Positions 8,802 to 18,300 are shown, counted from the first letter of the stretch. The stretch: DNA of 64,000 nucleotides from Bacillota bacterium (GCA_017459895.1 JAFUCA010000010.1:43727-107726), one strand, 5' to 3'. The notes: generated by a model from the letters alone, not told the origin. A program made the numbers and translations.

Positions 8802-8989
8802 AACTCTGCCAATGAGAAGGAAATATCCTCTTTTGGCAGAGTTTTTAACGTGTCGACACCCAACAGAAGACGAAAACTCTGTCAATATCGTGACGGAATC
8901 ATGAATTGGCAGAGTTTGAGCTGTTTTTCACTATATTAGTTAGGACTAACTCTGCCAATAATAACAAAAATGGAGGATTTGGCAGAGTT
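8802..8989. repeat. 73-base-period inverted-motif array B (motif AACTCTGCCAAT)
   Basis: Forward copies start at 8802, 8875 and 8948 and reverse-complement copies start at 8832, 8905 and 8978. All four steps are exactly 73 bases. Each forward-reverse pair encloses 18 unique bases and the pairs are separated by 31 unique bases. The copies are nearly perfect (one T in the second forward copy, T for A at the outer base of two reverse copies). The first hairpin (8802-8846) ends in TTTTT and looks like a terminator. The array lies between convergent genes. Confidence 0.88.
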
Positions 8990-9001
8990 CGCGGAAAAGG
9001 A

Positions 9002-10957
9002 TCAACCCTTTCGGAAGGTATATCCCGCCTCGAAGCCTTCCCGGATCGCGGTAGCGATCCGGCCGCCTTTGCGCGCGTCTCCGACGACATAGACATTGTC
9101 AAAGGCAGCGCGGAACTGATCGACCAGTTCGGAATCCGGGCGGATGCCGGCAGCGAGGATGACGCAGTCTGCGGTGATGTCAAAGCATTTGCCGCTGGCA
9201 AGCTCCTTCACGGATACGCCGCCTTCATTAACGGACAGCAGCTGATGCCCCGGATAGAGCGCAGGCTCCGCGGGAAGGATTCTCGAGAGCTCGTCATTTC
9301 GAATGGCAGGGAAGATGCCGGGGCCGATGTCCGGCAGCATTTCCACGATGGATACCTCCGCGCCGCGGGCCAGGATCAGTTCCGCGGTCTCAAGGCCGGT
9401 GAGGCCGGAGCCGATGATACACACGCTTCCTGCAGCAGCGCATCCGCGGATCACGTCTTCCGCCGTAACGACGAAGCCGCTGGCCAGGCCTTCTTCGATT
9501 CCGGGAACCGGAGGGATCGCCGGCCGGGCGCCGCAGGCGAGGATCACCCCGGCAGGCTCAAGGGAGGAGATCAGCTGCGGATCTGCCTCGCTGCCGGTGC
9601 GCACCTCCACATCCAGGGCGGAGAGCTGCGCCTTCATCGAGGCGGTCAGGGCCGTGATCTTATCTTTTAACAGAGGCTTGTCTGCAATGTTCAGTGTGCC
9701 GCCAAGCTCCGCTTCCTTTTCGAAGAGGACCGGACGGAACCCGCGCAGGGCGAGGACCCGGGAAGCTTCCATGCCGGCGGGACCGCCGCCGATGACCGCC
9801 ACCGGCTCTCCGTGACCGGACCGGTGCAGGGGAGGGAACTCGATCTCCCGGGCGGCCTGCGCGTTCACAGAGCAGCGGATCGGAAGACCGGATCCCAGTA
9901 CGCGTTCTCTGCAGTAGAGGCATCCGATGCAGCGGCGGATCTCAGCGGACCGTCCAGCCTTTGCCTTATTCATGAACTCGGGATCCGCCAGCTGGGAACG
10001 GCCCAGTCCCACGAAGTCGCAGACGCCTTCCTCCAGCAGTTCCTCCGCGAAGTCGGGATCCTTGATGGTATTGGTGGCGATGACCGGGATCTGCAGAGCC
10101 TCCCGGTAAGCCTTCGCGACGTGCTTCTTCCAGCCGGGCTGATAGGAGAAGGGCTCGCAGTTGGCGTCCCCGTTGCGGGCGCTGCCATTGCTGATGTTGA
10201 TCGCGTCGATCCCCAGACTTTGCAGGTAAAGGGCGACCTCGAGACCCTCCTCCAGGCTCAGAAATCCCGGGACCGGAGTCATCTCATCGCCGCACATCCG
10301 CACCAGGATCGGGAACTTCGGACCGAGTTTGGCCCGGATCCCTTCGATGATCTCCGCAATGAAGCGGCAACGGTTCTCGACAGAGCCGCCGTAGGAATCG
10401 GTTCTGCGATTGTAGTATTTGCTGAAAAACTGGGCAATCAGATACCCGTGGGCCCCGTGGAGCTCGACCCCGTCGTAGCCCGCCTTAAAGCATCGGACGG
10501 CAGCGTCGATGAACTTGCCCTCGATCCGCTGGATATCCTCCAGGGTCATTTCCTTCGGAACGGGGCGCCCCTCCGCAATGGGCACCGCGCTGGGCGCCAG
10601 ATTGTCCCGGCCGGTGAAGGCGGGATTCGATGTGGCTCCTCCGTGATGGATCTGAGCGATGATACGGCAGTCGTAGAGATGCACCGCGTCCGTCAGCTCC
10701 TCCATCGGAGAGATGTGATAATCCCGGGCGATCCGGAGATTATGGATCGATGGGATGCTGTCGATATCGTCCACGCCGGTGTATTCGTGGATGATCATGC
10801 CGATGCCACCCTTGGCCCGCTCCTGATAGTAGCGAATCTGCCGGGGGGTCACAATACCGTCCTTATCGGCCATATCCGTTGCCATGGGCATCATGACCGC
10901 GCGGTTCTTAATGGTCAAGGGGCCGATCCGGCCCGGCGTGAAAAGTTTCTCATACAT
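9002..10957 (-). CDS. NADH:flavin oxidoreductase / enoate reductase-type flavoprotein
   Basis: The 651-residue protein has the domain order of 2,4-dienoyl-CoA reductase, BaiCD and clostridial 2-enoate reductases: an FMN-binding old-yellow-enzyme barrel (about 1-340), a 4Fe-4S cluster motif (RCIGCLYCRERV then RCSVN), and FAD and NAD(P) Rossmann domains (VIGGGPAG, then IGSGLTG). Such enzymes reduce activated C=C bonds in amino acid or bile acid derived substrates in the cytoplasm. The ATG at 10957 has GGAGGAAC upstream on the minus strand; the earlier in-frame ATG at 11008 does not. It follows a class V aminotransferase by 19 bases. The real substrate is unknown. Confidence 0.88.
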   Translation of the reverse strand: MYEKLFTPGRIGPLTIKNRAVMMPMATDMADKDGIVTPRQIRYYQERAKGGIGMIIHEYTGVDDIDSIPSIHNLRIARDYHISPMEELTDAVHLYDCRIIAQIHHGGATSNPAFTGRDNLAPSAVPIAEGRPVPKEMTLEDIQRIEGKFIDAAVRCFKAGYDGVELHGAHGYLIAQFFSKYYNRRTDSYGGSVENRCRFIAEIIEGIRAKLGPKFPILVRMCGDEMTPVPGFLSLEEGLEVALYLQSLGIDAINISNGSARNGDANCEPFSYQPGWKKHVAKAYREALQIPVIATNTIKDPDFAEELLEEGVCDFVGLGRSQLADPEFMNKAKAGRSAEIRRCIGCLYCRERVLGSGLPIRCSVNAQAAREIEFPPLHRSGHGEPVAVIGGGPAGMEASRVLALRGFRPVLFEKEAELGGTLNIADKPLLKDKITALTASMKAQLSALDVEVRTGSEADPQLISSLEPAGVILACGARPAIPPVPGIEEGLASGFVVTAEDVIRGCAAAGSVCIIGSGLTGLETAELILARGAEVSIVEMLPDIGPGIFPAIRNDELSRILPAEPALYPGHQLLSVNEGGVSVKELASGKCFDITADCVILAAGIRPDSELVDQFRAAFDNVYVVGDARKGGRIATAIREGFEAGYTFRKG

Positions 10958-10976
10958 TACCCGTTCCTCCTTAGCT

Positions 10977-12161
10977 TCAGCAGTTTCCCCGCAGGATATC
11001 GTTGTCAATGTTCTTCAGGACCTCCCGGTCGATGGAGGTGAGGCCCCGTATCAGCGCGTCGATATCTTCGCGGGTGTTAAAAACGCTCAGGCTGACCCGC
11101 AGGCAGCCGTCGTACTTCTGGTTCTTCAGATGTTTATGGATCAGACCGGCGCAGTGGTGGCCCGCACGCACGGCGATGTCCGACTGGCGGTCCAGAAGGG
11201 CAGCGACCTCGTTGGCCCGAAAACCCTCCAGGTTCAGACTGACCACACCCGCCTGCAGCGCTCCCGGCGGGGCAGCGTAGACCGTGATGTTCGGAACTTC
11301 CGGAAGCCTTTGCAGCAGATACCCGGTCAGCTCCGATTCCATCCCCCACAGGTCCCTGCCTTTCATCCATTCGAGAGCTGCCTGAAGGCCGCAGATGGCT
11401 GGTGTATCCATGCTGGCACATTCCATTTTCTCAGGCATGTGACGGGGCATGGCCGGGTCTTCGGAGCGGATGCCGTTGCCGCCGGCAAGCAAAGGCTGCA
11501 GGTCCACTCCGCTTCGAATAAAGAATCCGCCGATCCCGAAGGGAGCATACAGGGTCTTGTGACCGGCGAAGGCGATGCAGTCCGCCTTCAGCTGAGCGAA
11601 ACGCATCCGAAGAAGCCCCATGGCCTGCGCTGCGTCCAGCACCGTGAAGGCGCCGTATTCCTTTGCCGCAAGAAAGATCTCCCTGGCCGGGAGCACGTAT
11701 CCGGTCACATTGCTGATTGCCGTCACAGCGACCAGCGACGGAGGATCCTCGCGAAACCGCTCCTTCATGCGGTCAAGATCGATGGAAAGGTCTTCGGCCA
11801 GAGGAAGTTCATGCAGCAGGATGCCGTGCCTTTGTGCCATCAGGTGCAGCGGGCGGAGCACGGCGTTGTGTTCATAGGGGGACACGTATACATGCATCCC
11901 CGGCTGCCACGGCTGACCCTGCAGGATCTGATTCAGCGCGATGGTCACGGAAGGGGTCAGGGCGATCTCGGCCTGCCCTCTGGCATCGCAAAGGCTGATC
12001 AGCCTTTGCTTGACATCCCGGATCATGGCAGTCGCCTCCCGGGCGGATCCGTAGGCGCCGCGGCCGGCATTGACAGCGCCGGTTCTGGCGAACCGGTCCA
12101 CGGCATCGTAGACGCAGTCCGGTTTGGGGAAAGTGGTTGCTCCGTTGTCAAGATAGATCAC
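10977..12161 (-). CDS. Class V aminotransferase / cysteine desulfurase-like protein
   Basis: The 394-residue PLP protein matches the EF2568-type branch (TIGR01977) of cysteine desulfurase-like enzymes: YLDNGATTFPKP at the start, VLDAAQAMG for the PLP aspartate, AGHKTLY for the PLP lysine, and a candidate catalytic Cys in RAGHHCAGL. I chose the GTG at 12161, 8 bases after GGAAGGA on the minus strand; an ATG at 12203 is possible. It likely removes sulfur or selenium from cysteine-type substrates, but the real substrate is unclear. It carries an inverted pair of the GCAAAGGCTG word at 11988-12009. Confidence 0.82.
   Translation of the reverse strand: MIYLDNGATTFPKPDCVYDAVDRFARTGAVNAGRGAYGSAREATAMIRDVKQRLISLCDARGQAEIALTPSVTIALNQILQGQPWQPGMHVYVSPYEHNAVLRPLHLMAQRHGILLHELPLAEDLSIDLDRMKERFREDPPSLVAVTAISNVTGYVLPAREIFLAAKEYGAFTVLDAAQAMGLLRMRFAQLKADCIAFAGHKTLYAPFGIGGFFIRSGVDLQPLLAGGNGIRSEDPAMPRHMPEKMECASMDTPAICGLQAALEWMKGRDLWGMESELTGYLLQRLPEVPNITVYAAPPGALQAGVVSLNLEGFRANEVAALLDRQSDIAVRAGHHCAGLIHKHLKNQKYDGCLRVSLSVFNTREDIDALIRGLTSIDREVLKNIDNDILRGNC
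11988..12009. repeat. Inverted pair of the GCAAAGGCTG word
   Basis: GCAAAGGCTG (11988-11997) is followed after two bases by its exact reverse complement (12000-12009). The pair lies inside the aminotransferase gene, in the QRLISLC codons, and could form a 10 bp cruciform or hairpin. Confidence 0.9.
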
Positions 12162-12309
12162 AGTACGGTCCTTCCTTCGTTCATAAAATCCTGTCCGTTT
12201 CATTGTAGCACAAAAATAGTCTGACAATTAGAGAAATCAATGCGATTGCCGCATTTAAAGAAAAGATTGATGTAAATGGTTTCATCCCGGGAAAGCGGTG
12301 AAATTAGTG

Positions 12310-12339
12310 TTGATTAACTGCCGGGGCGATTTGTATATT
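12310..12339 (+). promoter_or_regulatory. Promoter of the hydrogenase operon
   Basis: TTGATT (12310-12315) and TATATT (12334-12339) are 18 bases apart. This places transcription start near 12346 and excludes the upstream ATG at 12341 as the start codon. Confidence 0.6.
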
Positions 12340-12403
12340 AGTGGTGATATCAGATGAGAATCCTGTTGATCCGTTCGTATTGAACAAGAAAGGTAGATTG
12401 AGA

Positions 12404-14257
12404 ATGAGCAGATTGGAATTCAAACAGAAGTCGCAGGCTCAGAAGGAGGTCGAGGCTCTCTACGGAGATATCCAGCGCAGAGTCATCGCCAGCCCTCCGA
12501 GCCAGTGTCAGGTCGATCTGACCTGTTCCTTCCTGAAACTGTGCCAGGCCCAGTCCTGCGGCAAGTGCATCCCCTGTAGGACCGGCGTCAACCAGATGAT
12601 CCTGATCCTGGAGAGGATTCTGGATCTGGACGAGTCGTCCTCGCTGGACGATCTGACGCTGCTGCAGAAGACGGCGGAGACCGTCCGGGATTCTTCGGAC
12701 TGCGCGGTGGGTACGGAAACGGCGGAGATCGTTCTGAAGAGTCTGCACAGCTTCGAGGAGGATTATATCTCTCATATTGAGAACAACCGCTGTTCGGACA
12801 GCGTTACCGATATGAGAAATACCGTTCCCTGCGTCGCCAAGTGCCCGGCGGAGGTCGATATTCCGGGATACATCTCCCTCATTAAGGCCGGCCGCTACGA
12901 CGATGCGGTCAAGCTCATTCGCAAGGACAATCCGTTCCCGACGGTGTGTGCGCTGATCTGCGAGCATCCCTGCGAGGGGCACTGCCGGAGAAACATTCTC
13001 GATGCCTCCATCAATATCCGGGGACTGAAGATGTTCGCGGTGGACAACTGCTCCGAGACCGTTCCGATCCCGGAGAAGATGGAATCCACCGGCAAGAAGA
13101 TCGCTATCATCGGCGGCGGTCCCAGCGGACTCACCGCAGCCTATTACCTGAGCCTCATGGGACACGATACGAAGATCTTCGAGCGCCGGGCCCAGCTGGG
13201 CGGGATGCTGCGCTACGGCATTCCCAGCTACCGCCTGCCCCGGCATCGTCTGGACTGGGACATCAGGTCCATTCTCTCCGCCGGTGTGGAGGTGGAGCTG
13301 AATGCGGACATCAATACAGAGGAGGCCGTCAGCCGGTTAATGAAGGAATACGATGCAGTCTATGTCGCCATCGGTGCCCATAACTACAAGATGATCGGCA
13401 TCGAAGGCGAGGAGAGCAACGGCGTTATCTCCGCGGTCGATATGCTTCGGGGCATCGGCGATGAAAAGATGCCGGACTTCAAAGGCAAGAGAGTCGTCGT
13501 AGTCGGCGGCGGCAACGTGGCCATGGACGTCGCCAGAACGGCGATGCGTCTGGGAGCGGCCCACGTGGACATCGCCTACCGGAGACGCAAGGTCGATATG
13601 ACCGCGCTGCCCGAAGAGATCGACGGCGCCATCGCCGAAGGCTGCCGCCTGCTGGAGCTGCGGACCCCGGTGCGCATCGAATCGGATGCGGAGGGCAACG
13701 TGAAGGCGCTGGTGGTCAAGCCCCAGAAGGTCGGTCCCTACGATTCCTCCGGCCGCCCGAAATCCTTCCCGGCGCAGAAGGACGAAGAGGTTCTGACCTG
13801 TGACATCGTCGTCGGCGCCATCGGACAGGAGATCGATTCCGAGGTATTCGAAAAGGCTGGCGTGTCCGTCCTCTGGAAGAAGCTGAACACCGACGAATCC
13901 ATGGCGGTGGAAGGCATGGAGGGCGTCTTCGCCGGCGGCGACAGCGTTACCGGACCGTCCACGGTCATCAACGCCATCGCACAGGGCAGAGTTGCCGCGG
14001 CGAACATCGACAGCTACCTGGGATACAACCACGAGATCAAGGTGGAGCTGGACATTCCGGATCCGGACCTGAAGGACTACATTCCCTGCGGCCGGTCCGA
14101 GCTGACATCCCGTTACCCGGATGAGAGAAACAGAGACTTCGACGGATTTGAGAACGGCCTCCTTCTGGAGGAGGCGATTCAGGAAGCGGGACGCTGCCTG
14201 AGATGCGATTGCAATAACCTCGGCGCATTCAGAGGAGGGAGGCACACATCATGGTAA
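12404..14257 (+). CDS. Hydrogenase-linked NAD(P) oxidoreductase (NuoF-type Fe-S head plus GltD-like body)
   Basis: The 617-residue protein has an N-terminal piece like the C-terminal Fe-S region of NuoF/HydB (C52-x-x-C55-x-x-C58 in SCGKCIPCR). A glutamate-synthase small-subunit (GltD) body follows: CPAEVDIPGYI and CEHPCEGHC cysteines for two clusters, an FAD site IAIIGGGPSGLTAAY near residue 234, and an NAD(P) site VVVVGGGNVAMDVA near residue 365. It overlaps the hydrogenase gene by 7 bases, so the pair forms a complex. This matches the glutamate-synthase-linked (A2-type) [FeFe] hydrogenase arrangement, whose electron route is poorly known. The ATG at 12404 follows GAAAGGTAG. Confidence 0.85.
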   Translation: MSRLEFKQKSQAQKEVEALYGDIQRRVIASPPSQCQVDLTCSFLKLCQAQSCGKCIPCRTGVNQMILILERILDLDESSSLDDLTLLQKTAETVRDSSDCAVGTETAEIVLKSLHSFEEDYISHIENNRCSDSVTDMRNTVPCVAKCPAEVDIPGYISLIKAGRYDDAVKLIRKDNPFPTVCALICEHPCEGHCRRNILDASINIRGLKMFAVDNCSETVPIPEKMESTGKKIAIIGGGPSGLTAAYYLSLMGHDTKIFERRAQLGGMLRYGIPSYRLPRHRLDWDIRSILSAGVEVELNADINTEEAVSRLMKEYDAVYVAIGAHNYKMIGIEGEESNGVISAVDMLRGIGDEKMPDFKGKRVVVVGGGNVAMDVARTAMRLGAAHVDIAYRRRKVDMTALPEEIDGAIAEGCRLLELRTPVRIESDAEGNVKALVVKPQKVGPYDSSGRPKSFPAQKDEEVLTCDIVVGAIGQEIDSEVFEKAGVSVLWKKLNTDESMAVEGMEGVFAGGDSVTGPSTVINAIAQGRVAAANIDSYLGYNHEIKVELDIPDPDLKDYIPCGRSELTSRYPDERNRDFDGFENGLLLEEAIQEAGRCLRCDCNNLGAFRGGRHTSW

Positions 14258-15969
14258 ATATCACGATCAACGGAAGAAAAACCAGTGTCCGGGAGGGCAC
14301 AACGATTCTGAACGCGGCTAAGACCGTGGGTGTGGAGATCCCCCATCTCTGTTACTGGGAAGACCTGAACGAGATCGGCGCCTGCCGGATCTGCGTGGTG
14401 GAACTGGAGGGAAAGGACAAGCTGGTTTCCTCCTGCAACACCGAGGTGGAGGAAGGCATGGTCATTCTGACCAACAGCCCGAAGGTGCGGCAGTCCCGAA
14501 AGATCAACGTCCAGCTTTTGCTCTCGGAGCATGACTGCCAGTGCGCGACATGCGCCAGAAGCGGCAACTGCATGCTCCAGACCATCGCCAGAGATCTTGG
14601 GGTGGTGAACTCCGTATTCGTCAACAACTGCGACGATTACAATTGGGACAGCAGCTTCCCGCTGATCCGCAACGCCTCCAAGTGCATCACCTGCATGCGC
14701 TGCGTGCAGGTCTGCGAGAAGATCCAGACCATGAATGTCTGGGAGAAGGTGGGTTCCTCCTTCCGGACTTCGGTGGGCGTCACCGATGGCGTGAAGATCG
14801 ACAAGGCCAACTGCTCCCTGTGCGGACAGTGCATCACCCACTGCCCGGTGGGGGCGCTGACGGAGCGCAACGATACGGAGCAGGTGCTGGACGCTCTGGC
14901 GGATCCGGAGGTCATCACCATGGTCCAGTTCGCGCCGGCGGTCCGTGTTGCCTGGGGCGAGAAGGTGGGCATGAGCCGGGTGGAGCAGACCACCGGCAAG
15001 CTGGTCGCCGCCCTGAAGCAGATCGGCTTCGACTACGTGTTCGATACCGTCTATTCTGCCGACATGACCATCATGGAGGAGGGAAGCGAACTCATCCAAA
15101 GGCTGGGTGAGAAGGAAGAACACAGCTGGCCGATGTTCACCTCCTGCTGTCCGGGCTGGCTGCGCTTCGTGCAGCTGGAGTATCCGGAATTTATTCCGAA
15201 CCTGTCCACGGCCAAATCGCCGCAGCAGATGTTCGGCGCCATCAGCAAGACCTACATCGCGGAGAAGCTGGGGGTGGATCCGGCGAAGATCGTATCCGTT
15301 TCCATCATGCCCTGCACGGCGAAGAAATACGAGTGCGACGTGGATGTGCTGGAGGATTCGGGATACCGGGATGTGGATGTGGTCCTGACCACCAGGGAAC
15401 TGGATCAGCTGATCTCCATCGACGGCATCAAGGCGGCCCAGCTGCCGGAGGCGCCCTTTGACAGCTTCTTCGGTGAGGGCACCGGCGCCGGCGTCATCTT
15501 CGGCGCGACGGGAGGCGTCATGGAGGCAGCGCTGCGTTCGGCGTACTTCCTGATCACCGGGGAGAATCCTCCGGTCAACGCCTTCAAGAATGTCCGGGGC
15601 ATGGACGGCTGGAAGGAAGCGACCTTCACCGTGGCCGGGATCCAGCTGCGGGTCGCCATCACCAACGGACTGGGCAATGCCCGCAAGCTGCTGGAGGCCA
15701 TCAAGGCCGGCAAGGTCCGTTACGACTTCGTCGAAGTCATGGCCTGCCCCGGCGGCTGCGCCGGCGGCGGCGGACAGCCGATCCACGACGGCACCGAGAT
15801 GGCGGCGCTGCGGGGCAAGGAACTCTACAACATCGACAACACCCTGGACATCCGGTTCTCCCACGAGAATCCCACGGTGATCATGTCCTATCAGGAGTTC
15901 TTCGGCGAACCGAATTCCGAGAAAGCGCACCACCTGCTGCACACCGACGTGCATCAGTGGGAACTGTAG
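14251..15969 (+). CDS. hydA: [FeFe] hydrogenase, group A, catalytic subunit
   Basis: The 572-residue cytoplasmic enzyme makes or uses H2. In order it has a 2Fe-2S plant-type domain (residues 1-80), a His-ligated 4Fe-4S motif, two 4Fe-4S clusters (CITCMRCVQVC and CSLCGQCITHCPVG), and the H-cluster domain. All three H-cluster signatures are intact: TSCCPGW (C299, C300), MPCTAKKYE (C355) and MACPGGCAGGG (C499, C503). The small-subunit-like C-terminal tail is present. It partners with the overlapping NAD(P) oxidoreductase, so NAD(P)H-linked H2 turnover is likely. Maturation genes hydE, hydF and hydG are not in the window. A terminator follows. Confidence 0.96.
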   Translation: MVNITINGRKTSVREGTTILNAAKTVGVEIPHLCYWEDLNEIGACRICVVELEGKDKLVSSCNTEVEEGMVILTNSPKVRQSRKINVQLLLSEHDCQCATCARSGNCMLQTIARDLGVVNSVFVNNCDDYNWDSSFPLIRNASKCITCMRCVQVCEKIQTMNVWEKVGSSFRTSVGVTDGVKIDKANCSLCGQCITHCPVGALTERNDTEQVLDALADPEVITMVQFAPAVRVAWGEKVGMSRVEQTTGKLVAALKQIGFDYVFDTVYSADMTIMEEGSELIQRLGEKEEHSWPMFTSCCPGWLRFVQLEYPEFIPNLSTAKSPQQMFGAISKTYIAEKLGVDPAKIVSVSIMPCTAKKYECDVDVLEDSGYRDVDVVLTTRELDQLISIDGIKAAQLPEAPFDSFFGEGTGAGVIFGATGGVMEAALRSAYFLITGENPPVNAFKNVRGMDGWKEATFTVAGIQLRVAITNGLGNARKLLEAIKAGKVRYDFVEVMACPGGCAGGGGQPIHDGTEMAALRGKELYNIDNTLDIRFSHENPTVIMSYQEFFGEPNSEKAHHLLHTDVHQWEL

Positions 15970-15987
15970 AAATATAATAACTCTATG

Positions 15988-16021
15988 GAGCTGCCGTGTT
16001 GATCCGATGCGGCAGCTTTTT
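15988..16021 (+). terminator. Terminator after hydA
   Basis: AGCTGCCG and CGGCAGCT pair across a 13-base loop and are followed by TTTTT. Confidence 0.85.
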
Positions 16022-16050
16022 CAGTTGGCGCGGCCGCCGGGAAGTTGGGT

Positions 16051-16079
16051 TTGCCAGAACCGGCCGGTTCATGTATAAT
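16051..16079 (+). promoter_or_regulatory. Promoter of small membrane protein gene and dsdA
   Basis: TTGCCA (16051-16056) and a perfect TATAAT (16074-16079) are exactly 17 bases apart. Confidence 0.75.
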
Positions 16080-16113
16080 GATAGAACTACATTCAAAACA
16101 GGAGGAATGTGCT

Positions 16114-16284
16114 TTGAGCAGCAAGAAATTCAATAAGACAAATCAGAAGAAGCCGGCGCCGGTCGAAAACTCCAGAGCATCCTATAACGGACGTTCTCCC
16201 GCTTTCGTCTGGTTCGTCAGGATCGTCGTCGTACTGCTCTGCGTTGCGGTAGCAGTCACGCTGATCCCGTCGATCTTCTTCTAA
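16114..16284 (+). CDS. Small single-helix membrane protein
   Basis: This 56-residue protein has a Lys/Asn-rich cytoplasmic head and one hydrophobic helix at the C-terminus ([19 protein letters not shown]). The start is taken as TTG at 16114 because CAGGAGG lies 8-14 bases upstream and a strong promoter lies just before it. An ATG at 16045 would be upstream of the transcription start. The gene is 13 bases before dsdA and probably cotranscribed. I do not recognise the family; it resembles the small single-pass proteins common in Firmicutes. Confidence 0.65.
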   Translation: MSSKKFNKTNQKKPAPVENSRASYNGRSPAFVWFVRIVVVLLCVAVAVTLIPSIFF

Positions 16285-16297
16285 ACAGGGAACGGAC

Positions 16298-17650
16298 ATG
16301 AACATAGAAGAACTGAAGAAAAAAACACCGGTCATCGAGGATATCGCGGCCTGCCGGGAAGTGTTCTGGAACAATCCGAACTGCGGATGCGGCAGGGCGG
16401 GCGCACCGGCGGAGGCCAAGGCCGAAGCCGAAACCGAAACCAAAAGGCTCGTCGACATCGACGAGGCGGAGGCACGGCTGCTGCGTTTCGCACCCTTCAT
16501 TGAGAAGGTCTATCCGGAGGTGCTGGATGGGATCATCGAATCCGATCTGACGGAGATCCCCGATATGCAGGATGCCCTGGCGATGGATACCGAAGGCGTG
16601 CTGGATCCGGTGGAGATCCCGGGAAAGCTGTTTCTGAAATGCGACAGCCATCTGCCGATCTCCGGCTCGGTCAAGGCCAGAGGAGGCATCTACGAGGTCC
16701 TGAAATTCGCGGAGCAGGTGGCCATGGATAACGGAATGCTCACCGAAGAAGACGATTACAGTATTCTGGCCGAGCCCCGGTTTCAGGAGCTGTTCAGCCG
16801 CTACAGCGTTGCCGTGGGATCCACCGGGAATCTGGGACTTTCCATCGGGATCATGAGCGCGAAGCTGGGCTTTCAGGTGACGGTGCATATGTCATCGGAT
16901 GCCCGCCAGTGGAAGAAGGACATGCTTCGCAGCAAGGGTGTCATCGTGAAGGAATATCCGGATGACTACGAGGCAGCGGTTGCCCAGGGAAGAAGGGAAG
17001 CGGAGGCGGACCCGAACTGTCATTTCGTGGACGACGAGAATTCCCTGGATCTGTTTGCCGGGTATTCGGTGGCCGGCAAGAGGCTGAAGCAGCAGCTGGA
17101 GAGCCGCGGGATCCGCATCGATGAGGAGCACCGGCTGTATGTGTATCTGCCCTGCGGCGTCGGCGGAGCACCCGGCGGCGTGACCTACGGCATCAAGGAA
17201 TATTTCGGGGACCATGCGTATTGTTTCTTTGCCGAACCGACCCACGCGCCGTGCATGATGCTGGGCCTTGCGTCGGGACTGCATAACGGGATTTCCGTTA
17301 AGGACATCGGCATCGACGGGATCACGGAGGCAGATGGACTTGCCGTCGGCCGGGCGTCGGCCCTGGTGGCGGATGCCATGGAGTCCAGGCTTTGTGGCTG
17401 CTTCACGGTGGATGACCGCCGGCTGTACCCGGCATTGGCGCTGCTGCAGGATACGGAGGATCTGTTTATCGAACCATCCGCCTGCGCGGGGTTTGAAGGG
17501 CTGAAGCACATCTGCGGCGGAGCGGCGGACTGCCCCGCACCGGATGAGAATTCGATCCATATCGTCTGGGCGACCGGCGGCAATATGGTGCCGGAGGAGG
17601 AGAAAGAGAGCTATTATCGCAAAGGCTGCCGGGCGCTGGGATCCGAGTGA
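16298..17650 (+). CDS. dsdA: D-serine ammonia-lyase
   Basis: DsdA uses PLP to convert D-serine to pyruvate and ammonia. The 450-residue length and motifs fit: the PLP lysine K126 in [21 protein letters not shown] for phosphate binding, the [10 protein letters not shown] glycine loop, and a FAEPTHAP segment. An Ala/Glu/Lys-rich insert near residues 34-50 is unusual and low in complexity. It feeds pyruvate from a wall-derived or dietary amino acid. The upstream small membrane protein gene shares its promoter. Other fold-type II lyases (for example diaminopropionate lyase) are less likely. Confidence 0.88.
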   Translation: MNIEELKKKTPVIEDIAACREVFWNNPNCGCGRAGAPAEAKAEAETETKRLVDIDEAEARLLRFAPFIEKVYPEVLDGIIESDLTEIPDMQDALAMDTEGVLDPVEIPGKLFLKCDSHLPISGSVKARGGIYEVLKFAEQVAMDNGMLTEEDDYSILAEPRFQELFSRYSVAVGSTGNLGLSIGIMSAKLGFQVTVHMSSDARQWKKDMLRSKGVIVKEYPDDYEAAVAQGRREAEADPNCHFVDDENSLDLFAGYSVAGKRLKQQLESRGIRIDEEHRLYVYLPCGVGGAPGGVTYGIKEYFGDHAYCFFAEPTHAPCMMLGLASGLHNGISVKDIGIDGITEADGLAVGRASALVADAMESRLCGCFTVDDRRLYPALALLQDTEDLFIEPSACAGFEGLKHICGGAADCPAPDENSIHIVWATGGNMVPEEEKESYYRKGCRALGSE

Positions 17651-17688
17651 GCGGCAGAGTATCGTATTATTTATAACGGAGGTTTAAC

Positions 17689-18174
17689 ATGATTGGTTGG
17701 AAGTCAATGGAGAGCGATGAGGGCCAGAAATTGATGGAGGCCCACGTAGAGAAGACGTTATATCAGAACAACATCGAACAGGAAGAGCAGATCAACGGTA
17801 TGATGCGCTGCTCCGCGGGAGGATGCTCCTTTGACGATCAGACGATCGTATTCGAGTTCCCGATCGAGAAGTGGCAGACAAACCGCGTCGGACAGCTGCA
17901 CGGCGGCATCATCTGCACCGCATTCGATCTTTCGATCGCGGCGCTGGCCAGGTTTTATATCGGAGAGAACTTCGCTCCCACCGTCAGCCTGAACGTGAAC
18001 TATATCCGTCCGGCAGGAGAAGGAGACACCCTTGTGATAACCGCGAAGGTGACATCCATCGGACGGCGTCTGACCCACCTGACCGGAGAAGCGCATTCGA
18101 AGAAGACCGGCAAGGTGATCGCATCGGCTTCTTCCGTCTATATCAACGTCGATACCGACAAGGAGCATAAATAA
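17689..18174 (+). CDS. PaaI-type hotdog-fold thioesterase
   Basis: The 161-residue protein has the hotdog signature LHGGIICTAFDLS and a downstream SLNVNYIRPAGEGD strand typical of PaaI/YbgC-like acyl-CoA thioesterases. The catalytic acid is probably the Asp in TAFDLS. It hydrolyses CoA thioesters in the cytoplasm, perhaps clearing stalled intermediates of amino acid fermentation. ACGGAGG lies just before the ATG. It ends before a terminator at 18240-18271. Substrate unknown. Confidence 0.8.
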   Translation: MIGWKSMESDEGQKLMEAHVEKTLYQNNIEQEEQINGMMRCSAGGCSFDDQTIVFEFPIEKWQTNRVGQLHGGIICTAFDLSIAALARFYIGENFAPTVSLNVNYIRPAGEGDTLVITAKVTSIGRRLTHLTGEAHSKKTGKVIASASSVYINVDTDKEHK

Positions 18175-18208
18175 AACGATAGTATTATAAAAAATATACT
18201 CATTTCGG

Positions 18209-18237
18209 TTGAATAAATATTAATATTGATGTATTAT
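18209..18237 (+). promoter_or_regulatory. Promoter of carAB
   Basis: TTGAAT (18209-18214) and TATTAT (18232-18237) are 17 bases apart in an AT-rich stretch. The predicted transcription start falls inside the left arm of the terminator that follows, so the two signals overlap. No PyrR-binding leader is visible. Confidence 0.55.
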
Positions 18238-18239
18238 TA

Positions 18240-18271
18240 AACACGAGCGGATCGATCTGCTCGTGTTTTTT
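18240..18271 (+). terminator. Terminator after the thioesterase gene
   Basis: AACACGAGC and GCTCGTGTT form a 9 bp stem followed by a T6 run. Confidence 0.85.
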
Positions 18272-18300
18272 GTACCGATACGAAGAAGGAGTGACAATTC

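Noticed and set aside
18175-18300. PyrR attenuator before carAB
   Set aside because: Only a terminator is present, which fits the upstream thioesterase gene; no anti-terminator alternative was found.
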